Below, one piece after another: positions 23,087 to 29,266 of a stretch of 31,206 nt of DNA; position 1 is the first letter of the stretch, and every line of letters starts with the position of its first letter. Position numbers and translations under genes: made by a program. Under the pieces are notes generated by a model, which was not told where the DNA came from, made no database searches, and worked only from the letters and a program-made list of their open reading frames with translations. The DNA lies in IMG/VR virus record IMGVR_UViG_3300042471_000183, positions 1-31,206 of that record; one strand, given 5' to 3'. Source of the DNA: a virus.

Positions 23087-23677
23087 TCAGCCCCCCGCCC
23101 ATGCCAGAGCCTTCGCCAGTTCGACGTAGCGGCCGCGAGTGTCGGCAGTGACCGGCACGTCGTCAGACCCCAGCACGGCCTTGTACGAGGCCTCCACGGC
23201 CCCCCTGAGCGATTCGTGGCTGCCGGGAGCGTGACCACCGATCCGCCGCCATGCGATGTCGAGAGCAACGGCGGTGAAAGCCCGCAGTTCGCGGGTGTCG
23301 CGGAACGCCGGCTGCAGGGCCGTTGACTCGGCAGCCACGACGATGCCAGCCTTGCTCCACACTTCACGCCACAGTGCCCGGTCGGACGCCGGAAGCGACC
23401 GCAGAGCGTCGGCGACCGGCTGGACCGCCTGACGCATGGACTCGCTGGGCAGGTCCACCGTGACCGGGCGCGTCGGCAGGCTCGGGAGCGAGGGTAGATT
23501 GCCCCAAGCGGCCCACAGGATCAGCCCTGCGGCGACTGCCCTGCCGGCCGTGCCGGCGTAGGGCTTGCCACGCTTCCAGGCTTCAGCGAGCCACGGGGCG
23601 GCTTTGTGGAGATGTGGGCCAGCGACGAGAGCAACCGCCGCCACAACGGCCCCGGCGCGAAGCAGATCATTGGTCAT
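23087..23677 (-). CDS. membrane protein with soluble C-terminal domain
   Basis: The 196-residue protein has two hydrophobic segments (LRAGAVVAAVALVAGPHL and AVAAGLILWAAWGNLPSL), then a proline-rich hinge (SLPSLPTRPV) and a helical soluble part of about 120 residues (MRQAVQPVADALRSLPASDR, TAVALDIAWRRIGG). No family is recognised. Its ATG overlaps the upstream stop as ATGA. The location next to the peptidase suggests membership of the lysis or envelope-passage block. Confidence 0.65.
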   Translation of the reverse strand: MTNDLLRAGAVVAAVALVAGPHLHKAAPWLAEAWKRGKPYAGTAGRAVAAGLILWAAWGNLPSLPSLPTRPVTVDLPSESMRQAVQPVADALRSLPASDRALWREVWSKAGIVVAAESTALQPAFRDTRELRAFTAVALDIAWRRIGGHAPGSHESLRGAVEASYKAVLGSDDVPVTADTRGRYVELAKALAWAGG

Positions 23678-24105
23678 CGTACCCCCTCGGCGAGACTCAC
23701 AAGCTCGCGGACAAGAGCCTCACCTTGTGGCGTCCGCAGCACGTCGGCCAGGCGAGACACGATCCGGTCGTCGATCTGGCTCTTGGTCTTCGTGGCGAGC
23801 CACTCGCCGCCCTCAGACACGATCAGCGACCGCTTGTACGGGTCGCCCTCGGCGAGAAACCGCTGGCCGTAGGCGAGCAGCGGCGACCAGGCCTGCAGAA
23901 GTGCGATCTGCTGCCAGATCGAGAGATTCGCCCCGTACTTGGCGAGTTCGGCGGGCGTGGCTTCGTAATTGGCCATGCGATGCGTCCTCCGTGACGTGAT
24001 TCGACCGCGGCTGTATGCCCCGTCCGAGTGGCAGATGCCCACCGAGTGGGCCGCGATCTGCACCTCGATCCGGCCGCCGCCTTTGGCACGCTGATAGCCA
24101 GCCAC
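23674..24105 (-). CDS. hypothetical phage protein, start uncertain
   Basis: The open frame supports two starts. GTG 24105 has GGAGG six bases upstream and gives 143 residues beginning VAGYQRAKGGGRIEVQIAA. ATG 23976 has GGAGG nine bases upstream and gives 100 residues beginning MANYEATPAELAKYG. The longer form fills an otherwise empty 130-base gap in a dense gene series; the shorter begins like a natural N-terminus. The C-terminal part is helical (IDDRIVSRLADVLRTPQGEA). The stop overlaps the ATG of the membrane protein. Function unknown. Confidence 0.55.
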   Translation of the reverse strand: MAGYQRAKGGGRIEVQIAAHSVGICHSDGAYSRGRITSRRTHRMANYEATPAELAKYGANLSIWQQIALLQAWSPLLAYGQRFLAEGDPYKRSLIVSEGGEWLATKTKSQIDDRIVSRLADVLRTPQGEALVRELVSLAEGVR

Positions 24106-24128
24106 TAGCGACCTCCGGTTTTTTCAGC

Positions 24129-24788
24129 CTACCACCCACTTCGGCACACGGACTGGCTTGCCGCCGCGCGAAGCATCGCCATTTTCGACTCAATGCCGAT
24201 CGTCCAATTCGCATGCCAGACGACGGCTGACGCCGGGACAGTGAACGGCTCGCCCTTCCACGGCTCGCGGTTCCCGAGCGTGCCCCAGTTCGCCACCTTG
24301 TCCGCCGGCAGGACCGACATCGGGAGCGGCAGACGCTTGGCGTTTCCCCGCAGAACGGCAATCGTCTCTTGGTCGGGCATGTCCAGCAGACGGCTCATGT
24401 CCAGCACCAGCCGCCACCAGTCGTGGACCGCCTGAGTCGAGCGAAACAGCATTACCCCGGCACACCACTGGATCACGTCGTCGGAGTAGGCGACTTCGTC
24501 GGGCACCATGCGGGCGATCGTCTCCTCGGCCCACCGCTCCACGCCAGGCAGGAGCAGGCAGTCGGCATCGACGTACAGCGTGGGCGTGCCATCGGTCGGC
24601 AGGCTGAGCAGCAGCCGCAGCTTGTCGTCCATGCAGGCGTTCCAGCCCTGCTCCTTGAACGAGCCGCTGGGGCACGACTGCGGGAACTCGACCGCCACGA
24701 TCTCGGAGAACCCGCGGACCCGGTCCAGCACGAACTCGCGGGCCATGGCGGCATGCGACGGCGTCCAGAACGTGGCGAGCCTCAGCAT
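24129..24788 (-). CDS. glycosyltransferase-like protein (nucleotide-diphospho-sugar transferase type)
   Basis: The 219-residue protein has a GT-A type DxD at residues 74-76 (TLYVDADCLLL). It is preceded by a KLRLLLSLP helix and followed by DDVIQWCAGVMLF, the arrangement of nucleotide-sugar transferases that keep a stem around the metal site. Late tryptophans (HANWTIGIESK) match the C-terminal acceptor region. It overlaps the next glycosyltransferase gene, so the two probably act in one pathway, possibly glycosylating a virion or host surface component. The acceptor is unknown. Confidence 0.72.
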   Translation of the reverse strand: MLRLATFWTPSHAAMAREFVLDRVRGFSEIVAVEFPQSCPSGSFKEQGWNACMDDKLRLLLSLPTDGTPTLYVDADCLLLPGVERWAEETIARMVPDEVAYSDDVIQWCAGVMLFRSTQAVHDWWRLVLDMSRLLDMPDQETIAVLRGNAKRLPLPMSVLPADKVANWGTLGNREPWKGEPFTVPASAVVWHANWTIGIESKMAMLRAAASQSVCRSGW

Positions 24789-25528
24789 GGTGCGGATCTC
24801 CGCAGGGCCGTCGTGTACTCGGCCGGCACCTCAGACCACTCGTCTACCCGAGGGCCAGGCGTCGTCTCGACCCAGCAGCGGTTCAGGTGGTGCTCAGCGT
24901 GCCACGCCGCGCCGGGCACGTGAGCACCACCCTCCGCGCCAATGTTCTGGATGCGAGCCAACATCGGTCGGATTTCGTACCGCCCCCTGCGAGAGAACTT
25001 GTCTAGCACCGTGTCCCAAGACACTTGATGGTCGTAGCGTGGCCATGACGCTCGCACCGTCTCCCAACGGTCACGCCACGTCGCCCAGCCCCAGGGAGTG
25101 AACCACGCCTCACGGAACACGGCGTTTCGGTAGCCAGCCTCGGAGGCCGGCGTCTTCTGGTAGCCGCAGATGGAGAACACGCTGGCGTCGTGCTGGTACT
25201 CCTCGAGCCCCCAGCGTGCAAACCGGATGAAGTCCTTCCCCGGCACCGTGTCGTCCTCCATGGCGATCACCCGAGTGTGCCGGTCAAATCCATGAGCCAG
25301 TGCGGCGTAAGTGTTGATGTTGCAGCCGACCCTTTCACTGCCGACCAACACTTCGCCACGACCACGAAAGCGGGTGGCCGCCTCGATGACCTCGTCGGAC
25401 ACCGGCTCGCAGAGCATGTACACCGGCACGTCTGCGATGCCTTCGCACCGTGCCAGTGCGTCGAGCACCGTCCGCGTGTACTCGGGCCGGCTGCAGAGCG
25501 TCATCACTACGCACACGTCACCCGCCAT
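24782..25528 (-). CDS. glycosyltransferase family 2 protein
   Basis: The 248-residue protein opens with a Rossmann-like strand and helix (VCVVMTLCSRPEYTRTVLDA), has an acidic metal motif EDD at residues 91-93 (VIAMEDDTVPGKDFIRF), and the later signature FTPWGWATWRDRWETV and IQNIGAEGGAHV. This pattern is shared by a GT2-type branch found in phages and capsule loci. It would transfer sugar from a nucleotide donor. The start ATG 25528 overlaps the stop of the HTH gene upstream; its own 3' end overlaps the next transferase. Confidence 0.8.
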   Translation of the reverse strand: MAGDVCVVMTLCSRPEYTRTVLDALARCEGIADVPVYMLCEPVSDEVIEAATRFRGRGEVLVGSERVGCNINTYAALAHGFDRHTRVIAMEDDTVPGKDFIRFARWGLEEYQHDASVFSICGYQKTPASEAGYRNAVFREAWFTPWGWATWRDRWETVRASWPRYDHQVSWDTVLDKFSRRGRYEIRPMLARIQNIGAEGGAHVPGAAWHAEHHLNRCWVETTPGPRVDEWSEVPAEYTTALRRSAPC

Positions 25529-25808
25529 ACGGCACCTCGTCGCTGTAGATCGTGTGCGGCTTCCCGCACCACCGCTGCATAGCCTCTACCGGCGTCCAGT
25601 TCGTTCGCTGCTCCATGGCTCGCAGTCGGATCTCGTCGGGGCCGATGTCGTCCAGTTCCTCCACGACAACCCGGCGGGGCAGTCCGTAGGTGGCCCTCAG
25701 TTTCGCGGCGACATGCCATGAGATGCCGAAGTGATCCGCGATCTCTCGCAATCGCACCTTGGACATCCACATGCGGCAGAACTCTGCCCGATCGACCGGC
25801 CTGCTCAT
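25518..25808 (-). CDS. small HTH DNA-binding protein
   Basis: The 96-residue protein contains a helix-turn-helix at about residues 15-42 (KVRLREIADHFGISWHVAAK, then LRATYGLPRR). The acidic and tryptophan-containing C-terminus includes NWTPVEAMQRWCG. Such proteins regulate phage genes or act as small terminase-like factors; neither is certain here. It lies between a methyltransferase and a glycosyltransferase and overlaps both (ATGA at 25805-25808). No operator could be matched to it with confidence. Confidence 0.7.
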   Translation of the reverse strand: MSRPVDRAEFCRMWMSKVRLREIADHFGISWHVAAKLRATYGLPRRVVVEELDDIGPDEIRLRAMEQRTNWTPVEAMQRWCGKPHTIYSDEVPYGG

Positions 25809-26335
25809 CCGACGTGTACCCACCATGACGGGGACGGTTCGTGCGTGACGCCACAGGGACCGTTGCAGCACTGGTTGACGGCCGTGCGAACCATGAACGG
25901 CTCTTTGTCGTAGTAGTCGTGGCCGGCGAGGATTCCGCCCACCTTGACTTTTGGTGCCCAAGCGGCGATGTCCCGCGTGCATCCGGCAAGCGAGTGGTCG
26001 CCGTCGAGGTACACGAAGTCGAGCGACCGATCGGGGAACGTGTTCGCGGCGGCGACCGAGTCCATTCGCAGGATCGAGCACCGATCCCGATGCTTCAGGG
26101 CCACTAGCAGGGCTTGCTGGTGCCGCTGTTCGTGCTCGTCGTCTGACCCGTTCATGATGTCGTCGTAGCCGTCGATGTGGCACCAGCGGTCCACCATGAC
26201 GTACTTGCCCGGCCACAGGTCGAGAAAGACCTTGGAGTAGTTCCCCTCGGCGACGCCGACTTCGACGGCTGTGCCGTTGAACCAGAGAGCCTGCAGGTAC
26301 AAGGGGAACATGTTGCGATGCACAGGCTTGATCAT
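25805..26335 (-). CDS. class I SAM-dependent methyltransferase
   Basis: The 176-residue protein has motif I for S-adenosylmethionine binding (AVEVGVAEGNYSKVFLDLWP, residues 23-42), the acidic end of strand two (YVMVDRW), and the later SLDFVYLDGDHSLAG and VGGILAGHDYYD motifs of the Methyltransf_24 group. Members modify sugars or small molecules, which suits the neighbouring glycosyltransferases. ATG 26335 overlaps the RusA stop as ATGA and has no Shine-Dalgarno, so it is translated by coupling. The extension to 26395 is rejected because it lies antisense-like over RusA. Confidence 0.82.
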   Translation of the reverse strand: MIKPVHRNMFPLYLQALWFNGTAVEVGVAEGNYSKVFLDLWPGKYVMVDRWCHIDGYDDIMNGSDDEHEQRHQQALLVALKHRDRCSILRMDSVAAANTFPDRSLDFVYLDGDHSLAGCTRDIAAWAPKVKVGGILAGHDYYDKEPFMVRTAVNQCCNGPCGVTHEPSPSWWVHVG

Positions 26336-26733
26336 GTGATGGTTACCACCGTTCTGCTGGTCGTGCCGTACATCTTCGAGACGACGAGCCGGCACACCTG
26401 AGCGTCGTCTCCGATGATTGGACCGAGTGAGTCAAGCGCGGACTTGGCGATGTTGTCGGCGTCGGCTCGCGGCCACTTGGGGGCGGTAGCCTTCACGCCC
26501 TTCTTGTTCATGTGCGACGGCGGCCGGGCGAACTCGGCGATGATCTCAACCTGCACGGCATGGTCCACCGCTCGCAGGCCAGCCGCTCTAGCAGCTGCGG
26601 CGACAGCCTGGCGGTAGGCATGGACCGGATGCTTCGCTGGCACGTAGGCGCGGGCGAACCCGCCCCGAGTCGAGACTCTCGGCCTCGGCTGCGGGACGGG
26701 CTCGCCTAGCACCACGAACGACACCGGGTTCAT
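26332..26733 (-). CDS. rusA: RusA-family Holliday junction resolvase
   Basis: The 133-residue protein matches RusA: a start strand SFVVLGEPVPQPRPRVS, PAKHPVHAYRQAVAAAARAA, then the catalytic block KWPRADADNIAKSALDSLGP with D91 and D93, a further aspartate D101, and GDDAQVCRLVVSK. RusA dimers cut four-way DNA junctions and help phage replication and recombination. Length is normal for the family. It is coupled to the small membrane protein upstream (ATGA at 26730-26733) and to the methyltransferase downstream. Confidence 0.92.
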   Translation of the reverse strand: MNPVSFVVLGEPVPQPRPRVSTRGGFARAYVPAKHPVHAYRQAVAAAARAAGLRAVDHAVQVEIIAEFARPPSHMNKKGVKATAPKWPRADADNIAKSALDSLGPIIGDDAQVCRLVVSKMYGTTSRTVVTIT

Positions 26734-26879
26734 TCGCCCCTCGCTGCGATATACAGACCGACGTTGGCGAAGGCATACCCGAGGTACGCCAGGCCCAGCC
26801 CCGGCTTGCCATGCCAGGCCAGATCCGCAGCGACCACGAGGTAGATGGCGCCCGTGAGGATGATTAGCGAGGGCGACAT
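26730..26879 (-). CDS. 49-residue small membrane protein
   Basis: ATG 26879 with AGGA six bases upstream opens a 49-codon frame ending in TGA that overlaps the RusA start. The protein begins MSPSLIILTGAIYLVVAADL and has a second hydrophobic helix (LGLAYLGYAFANVGLYIAA), so it is predicted to span the membrane twice with a short GKPG turn. Very similar two-helix proteins with a GYAFANVGL phrase are common in phage early regions, with no known function. It is the first gene left of the palindrome-rich region. Confidence 0.8.
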   Translation of the reverse strand: MSPSLIILTGAIYLVVAADLAWHGKPGLGLAYLGYAFANVGLYIAARGE

Positions 26880-26916
26880 GGCACGTCCTGCGGTGCGCCC
26901 GGTGTCCGCCGGGTCA

Positions 26917-26931
26917 CTGGCAGAATGCCAG
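26917..26931. promoter_or_regulatory. short inverted repeat in the boundary region
   Basis: CTGGCA and TGCCAG are perfect six-base arms around GAA. It lies 37 bases before the start of the small membrane protein and overlaps no gene. A second small dyad (CCCGG/CCGGG) follows at about 26898-26913. Both are candidate operator or mRNA leader elements. Confidence 0.4.
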
Positions 26932-26950
26932 ACGCGTCAAGAAAGCCGTC

Positions 26951-26968
26951 TTATACGGCCCCGCATAA
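26951..26968. promoter_or_regulatory. 18-bp near-palindrome, copy 1
   Basis: TTATACGG and CCGCATAA arms around CC; one mismatch from a perfect dyad. It repeats the dyad at 27037-27054 and shares its arm with a half-site TTATACGG at 27018-27025. Spacing between copies is 86 bases. Likely binding sites for a dimeric regulator or recombinase. Confidence 0.6.
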
Positions 26969-27017
26969 CGCCGGCTTTCCCCGTCACGCCGCAGGCTGGC
27001 GTCGATTCGGCGGCGCG

Positions 27018-27025
27018 TTATACGG
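27018..27025 (+). repeat. TTATACGG half-site
   Basis: A single copy of the arm of the two 18-bp palindromes, in direct orientation with the left arm of the copy at 27037, 19 bases away. Both are preceded by GCG, so GCGTTATACGG is an 11-base direct repeat. Confidence 0.55.
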
Positions 27026-27036
27026 CAGGGGGTGCG

Positions 27037-27054
27037 TTATACGGGGCCGTATAA
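27037..27054. promoter_or_regulatory. 18-bp palindrome, copy 2, at the array boundary
   Basis: TTATACGG and CCGTATAA are perfectly complementary arms around GG. It ends only five bases before the boundary G of the first cassette at 27060. It may be an operator, a recombinase-binding site next to the insertion point, or both. Confidence 0.6.
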
Positions 27055-27068
27055 ATGTGGTTCTGTGG

Positions 27069-27320
27069 CTATCCGACACGCCTCCAATCTCGGCACCACA
27101 ACACCCACGAGCGGTCGCCGCAAACAGGCTCGCCGAGTCTCTTGGCAAGGATGCTTTCCTCACCAATAGCCGTGATGACGATCCGCTCAGGCCCGCGCCC
27201 TTCGTCGCCCTCAAGAATGGTGCCGACGCCCCATCCGTTGATCCTGCACCAGTCGGCAGCCGAGCAGTCGCGGGCCGTGATCTTGAGGTTCGCCACAGAA
27301 CCAAGCATTGGAGCAGACAT
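27069..27320 (-). CDS. cassette 1 protein, phage-accessory type
   Basis: ATG 27320 with AGGAGG eight bases upstream gives 83 residues beginning MSAPMLGSVANLK; ATG 27341 (MTQEDNEM) with AAGGA is an alternative. The start and first codons lie inside attC1. The body contains WCRINGWGVGTILEGDEG, then RIVITAIGEESILAKR and WVLWCRDWRRVG, a strand-rich pattern I know from small proteins of planctomycete and phage accessory regions, of unknown function. The stop TAG ends at 27069, nine bases after the cassette boundary. It is the cassette next to the array's left edge. Confidence 0.72.
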   Translation of the reverse strand: MSAPMLGSVANLKITARDCSAADWCRINGWGVGTILEGDEGRGPERIVITAIGEESILAKRLGEPVCGDRSWVLWCRDWRRVG

Positions 27321-27383
27321 CTCATTATCCTCCTGCGTCATGGTGAATCCTTCGTTCGATGCTGCTCAATGCAGCCGTTCTCA
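27295..27383 (+). repeat. attC1 recombination site
   Basis: R'' ACAGAAC (27295-27301) and R' GTTCTCA (27377-27383). Left stem GCATTGGAGCAG (27305-27316) pairs with CTGCTCAATGC (27362-27372) with one extra G on the left arm as extrahelical base. The ten bases GCCACAGAAC at 27292-27301 are the exact complement of GTTCTGTGGC at 27060-27069, the start of the same cassette. Confidence 0.88.
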
Positions 27384-27764
27384 GACCATTCGTTTCATCA
27401 GCCCGCGTGCCACAGCGACCGCCGCCATGTCATCGTCGGCGTGGCATCCGTTCTCCTTGCGGTCGATCTCGGAATACTCCGTCACGGCCTCGCACAGCCG
27501 TTCAATCGCCGTCCGCTCCTCGTCGGTGAGCGTGGGCGCTGTGCCGCCGCCATCCACCCCGCGAGCCGTCGCATGGCCGGGCCGCAGCCCAAGGGCATCG
27601 CGGAGCGTGGCCCACATGGCGTCGGCCTTGTCTCTCGGCACATCGGCCGACACCCAGCGCCCGGCCTCGTAGAGCGCAAGGGCTGCGGCGCGAACCGCGT
27701 CCCCGTGAGAACCAGCGGATGCAAGAGACGGCTCGTTCGCGTCTCGCGTGTTGTCAGTGTCCAT
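27381..27764 (-). CDS. cassette 2 protein with C-terminal LTD module
   Basis: The 127-residue protein starts at ATG 27764 inside attC2 with AGGAG nine bases upstream. Its leader MDTDNTRDANEPSLASAGS is encoded by the attC. A helical part follows (AVRAAALALYEAGRWVSADV), then APTLTDEERTAIERLCEAVT and a closing helix DDMAAVAVARGLMKRMV. The LTD-E-x-x-A-I phrase and final short helix are shared with the proteins of cassettes 6 and 8. The stop TGA lies in the R' box itself (27381-27383). Function unknown; the shared module suggests a common partner. Confidence 0.75.
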   Translation of the reverse strand: MDTDNTRDANEPSLASAGSHGDAVRAAALALYEAGRWVSADVPRDKADAMWATLRDALGLRPGHATARGVDGGGTAPTLTDEERTAIERLCEAVTEYSEIDRKENGCHADDDMAAVAVARGLMKRMV

Positions 27765-27795
27765 GTCTCGCCGCTCCTGATCCTTCACGTTAGCC
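27706..27795 (+). repeat. attC2 recombination site
   Basis: R'' TGAGAAC (27706-27712) complements the cassette's own R' GTTCTCA; the downstream R' is GTTAGCC (27789-27795). L'' GGAT-G-CA (27717-27723) pairs with TGATCC (27778-27783), leaving G27721 extrahelical. GAGAC (27725-27729) and GTCTC (27765-27769) extend the stem. Confidence 0.88.
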
Positions 27796-28104
27796 GACCC
27801 ACTGGCCGGTTCTTGGGTCTTGAAATCCGTTGATCTCGTCTGGCAGCGGAGTGCTGCAAAGCATCTGCACAAGCGCTCGCCCCTTCGGCGTGACCTCAAA
27901 GCCGTGATCGCACTGGCCGCCCTTCACGATCAGACCATACTCCATGAACTCGCGCAGCGCATCGACAACCACCGGAGCGTCCCTGTTCGGGATTTCGTCG
28001 CAGTGACAGTGGCAGTGCAGTAGCACCGAAATGTATGCGGGAGACAGCCGCCACTTACGGCTAACCACCGGATGCAGCGGACTCGCGTCAACGTCTGAAA
28101 TCAT
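27790..28104 (-). CDS. cassette 3 protein, winged-helix-like phage protein
   Basis: The 104-residue protein starts at ATG 28104 inside attC3 with AGGAGG five bases upstream. After an attC-encoded leader (MISDVDASPLHPVVS), SPAYISVLLHCHCHCDEIP and APVVVDALREFMEYGLIV form helices. FEVTPKGRALVQMLCSTPLP is the wing-like end, a phrase familiar from small phage proteins with a winged-helix character. A regulatory role is possible but not shown. The stop TAA lies in the R' box (27790-27792), at the very edge of the cassette. Confidence 0.75.
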   Translation of the reverse strand: MISDVDASPLHPVVSRKWRLSPAYISVLLHCHCHCDEIPNRDAPVVVDALREFMEYGLIVKGGQCDHGFEVTPKGRALVQMLCSTPLPDEINGFQDPRTGQWVG

Positions 28105-28148
28105 GTCGTCCTCCTGCGGCTGCGAGCCGCTGATCCTTGTCGTTAGCC
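28059..28148 (+). repeat. attC3 recombination site
   Basis: R'' GGCTAAC (28059-28065) complements the cassette's own R' GTTAGCC; the next R' is also GTTAGCC (28142-28148). A 15-bp stem joins 28070-28086 with 28122-28136, with G28074 and A28081 extrahelical on the left arm. Confidence 0.9.
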
Positions 28149-28625
28149 TGCTGCCCGTCGCAGTGCGGGCCGCTTCCGTTCATGCGACCCGCCGTAAACG
28201 GCCTTAACCCAATCGTAAGCCTCCTCGCAGTGTCCCGCTGGGGTCGGGCCGCTGATCGCCAGATACCACAGGAACCCATATCGGTCGTGCGGATCGCGGG
28301 TGAACTCTATTCGACCTGCAACCCCGTCAGATGCCGCGAACACCACAAGCCCCTCAGAGACAGCCACCCGATAGCGAATGCCTCGCAGGTTCACGGAAGC
28401 CGGGAGTTTGTCAATCGACTGACCATACCACCGCCAGTGCCACATCGGCCCGAATCCAGTGGCAGGCGTCATCCACGCCCCCATGCCGACGTTCACCCAT
28501 ACGTAACTCGTACCGAAGCAGCGGTGTGCCACAACAGCGAAGGGGTAGACGATTCTCCACCAGAACCTACGCAGGCTAACCACACGATGCAGCGGACCCG
28601 CGAGAGCGTCGGTTGGTTTATTCAT
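28143..28625 (-). CDS. cassette 4 hypothetical protein
   Basis: The 160-residue protein starts at ATG 28625 in the loop of attC4, with GAGGA about six bases upstream. The leader MNKPTDALAGPLHRVVS is attC-encoded and is similar to that of cassette 3 in the DAxxxPLHxVVS part. The next section is hydrophobic and aromatic (FWWRIVYPFAVVAHRCFGTS, then YVWVNVGMGAWMTP), so membrane or surface association is possible. The C-terminal part (RYGFLWYLAISGPTPAGHCE) looks soluble. No family is recognised. The stop TAA is in R'. It is the longest single-gene cassette here. Confidence 0.68.
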   Translation of the reverse strand: MNKPTDALAGPLHRVVSLRRFWWRIVYPFAVVAHRCFGTSYVWVNVGMGAWMTPATGFGPMWHWRWYGQSIDKLPASVNLRGIRYRVAVSEGLVVFAASDGVAGRIEFTRDPHDRYGFLWYLAISGPTPAGHCEEAYDWVKAVYGGSHERKRPALRRAAG

Positions 28626-28663
28626 GGTCATTCCTCGCGGGCCGCTGATCGCAAGCGTTCTGT
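28574..28663 (+). repeat. attC4 recombination site
   Basis: R'' GGCTAAC (28574-28580), with GCAGGCTAAC matching this cassette's start GTTAGCCTGC over ten bases; R' GTTCTGT (28657-28663). The 18-bp stem CGAT-CAGCGG-CCCGCGAG pairs 28585-28604 with 28634-28651; G28589 and A28596 are extrahelical. It is one of the cleanest sites in the array. Confidence 0.92.
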
Positions 28664-28665
28664 GG

Positions 28666-28941
28666 CTACTTGTCTTCCGTTGGCAGGGCTGGGAGCGGCA
28701 CCCAGTGGGTGACTGCCACTTCATTCCCGCGATCAATCCAGCAATGGCGACTGTATAGCGTGGCCGTGTAGCCGACGAACCGTCGCCCGCCGGCTGTCAG
28801 CGCCGCAACGTGCTGCCCAATATCAGGCAGTCGCTCCGTCACTGGAATCCAACGGTCAAGGGTCGCTTGACTGTTCGCCACAGAACCAGCGGATGCAGGA
28901 GGCATCGCTGCCGAGTCCTGCGGTGTAGTTGAATCACTCAT
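28666..28941 (-). CDS. cassette 5 DUF551 protein
   Basis: The 91-residue protein starts at ATG 28941 next to the attC5 stem, with AGGAG six bases upstream. The attC encodes the leader MSDSTTPQDSAAMPPASAGS. Then follows a DUF551 domain: DRWIPVTERLPDIGQHVAAL, a central GGRRFVGYTATLYSRH strand pair, and VAVTHWVPLPALP. DUF551 proteins are short tailed-phage accessory proteins of unknown role. The stop TAG ends nine bases after the cassette boundary. Cassette 7 carries a second, divergent member. Confidence 0.87.
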   Translation of the reverse strand: MSDSTTPQDSAAMPPASAGSVANSQATLDRWIPVTERLPDIGQHVAALTAGGRRFVGYTATLYSRHCWIDRGNEVAVTHWVPLPALPTEDK

Positions 28942-28969
28942 GCGATGCTCCTGATCCTTCACGTTCTCA
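28880..28969 (+). repeat. attC5 recombination site
   Basis: R'' ACAGAAC (28880-28886), extended GCCACAGAAC matching its cassette start GTTCTGTGGC; R' GTTCTCA (28963-28969). A 16-bp stem pairs 28891-28908 with 28942-28957, with G28895 and one G at 28902 extrahelical. The Shine-Dalgarno of the cassette 5 gene (28948-28952) lies inside the stem. Confidence 0.92.
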
Positions 28970-29266
28970 GCCGTCAAGGCAGAGGTTTGATATTCCGCTC
29001 GCGAAGTTTACTGGCTTTCCGCTCTCGTCGCGGATCACAAGATCGACGCGGTACAGATACGAAGGGTCGTAGTCGCACTCAACTTGCTCAGCACGCACTA
29101 CCTCCCAATCGAAAGAACCGAACCGCACTTTCTGGCCCACTGACGGGAGAATGGACGCCGGCACAACCGTTGCCCCAATGACGCGACGCCAGCCCGCAAC
29201 CAACACGCGGTTGTTTGACCGCCGCAAAACCTCACCAGAGCAGTTCTCTACCAACTTCCAGGACAT
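28967..29266 (-). CDS. cassette 6 second gene, hypothetical protein
   Basis: The 99-residue protein starts at ATG 29266, which overlaps the stop of the first gene in the same cassette (TGATG), so it is translated by coupling. It is strand-rich (NRVLVAGWRRVIGATVVPAS, KVRFGSFDWEVVRAEQVECD) and ends with NFASGISNLCLDG. No family is recognised. Unlike the other cassette genes its N-terminus does not come from an attC. The stop TGA is in the R' box of the cassette. Confidence 0.65.
   Translation of the reverse strand: MSWKLVENCSGEVLRRSNNRVLVAGWRRVIGATVVPASILPSVGQKVRFGSFDWEVVRAEQVECDYDPSYLYRVDLVIRDESGKPVNFASGISNLCLDG

Noticed and set aside
26951-27054. Palindromes as telomere-resolution or packaging sites
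   Set aside because: No protelomerase is present, the arms are only eight bases, and there are two copies plus a half-site, which fits regulator or recombinase binding better.
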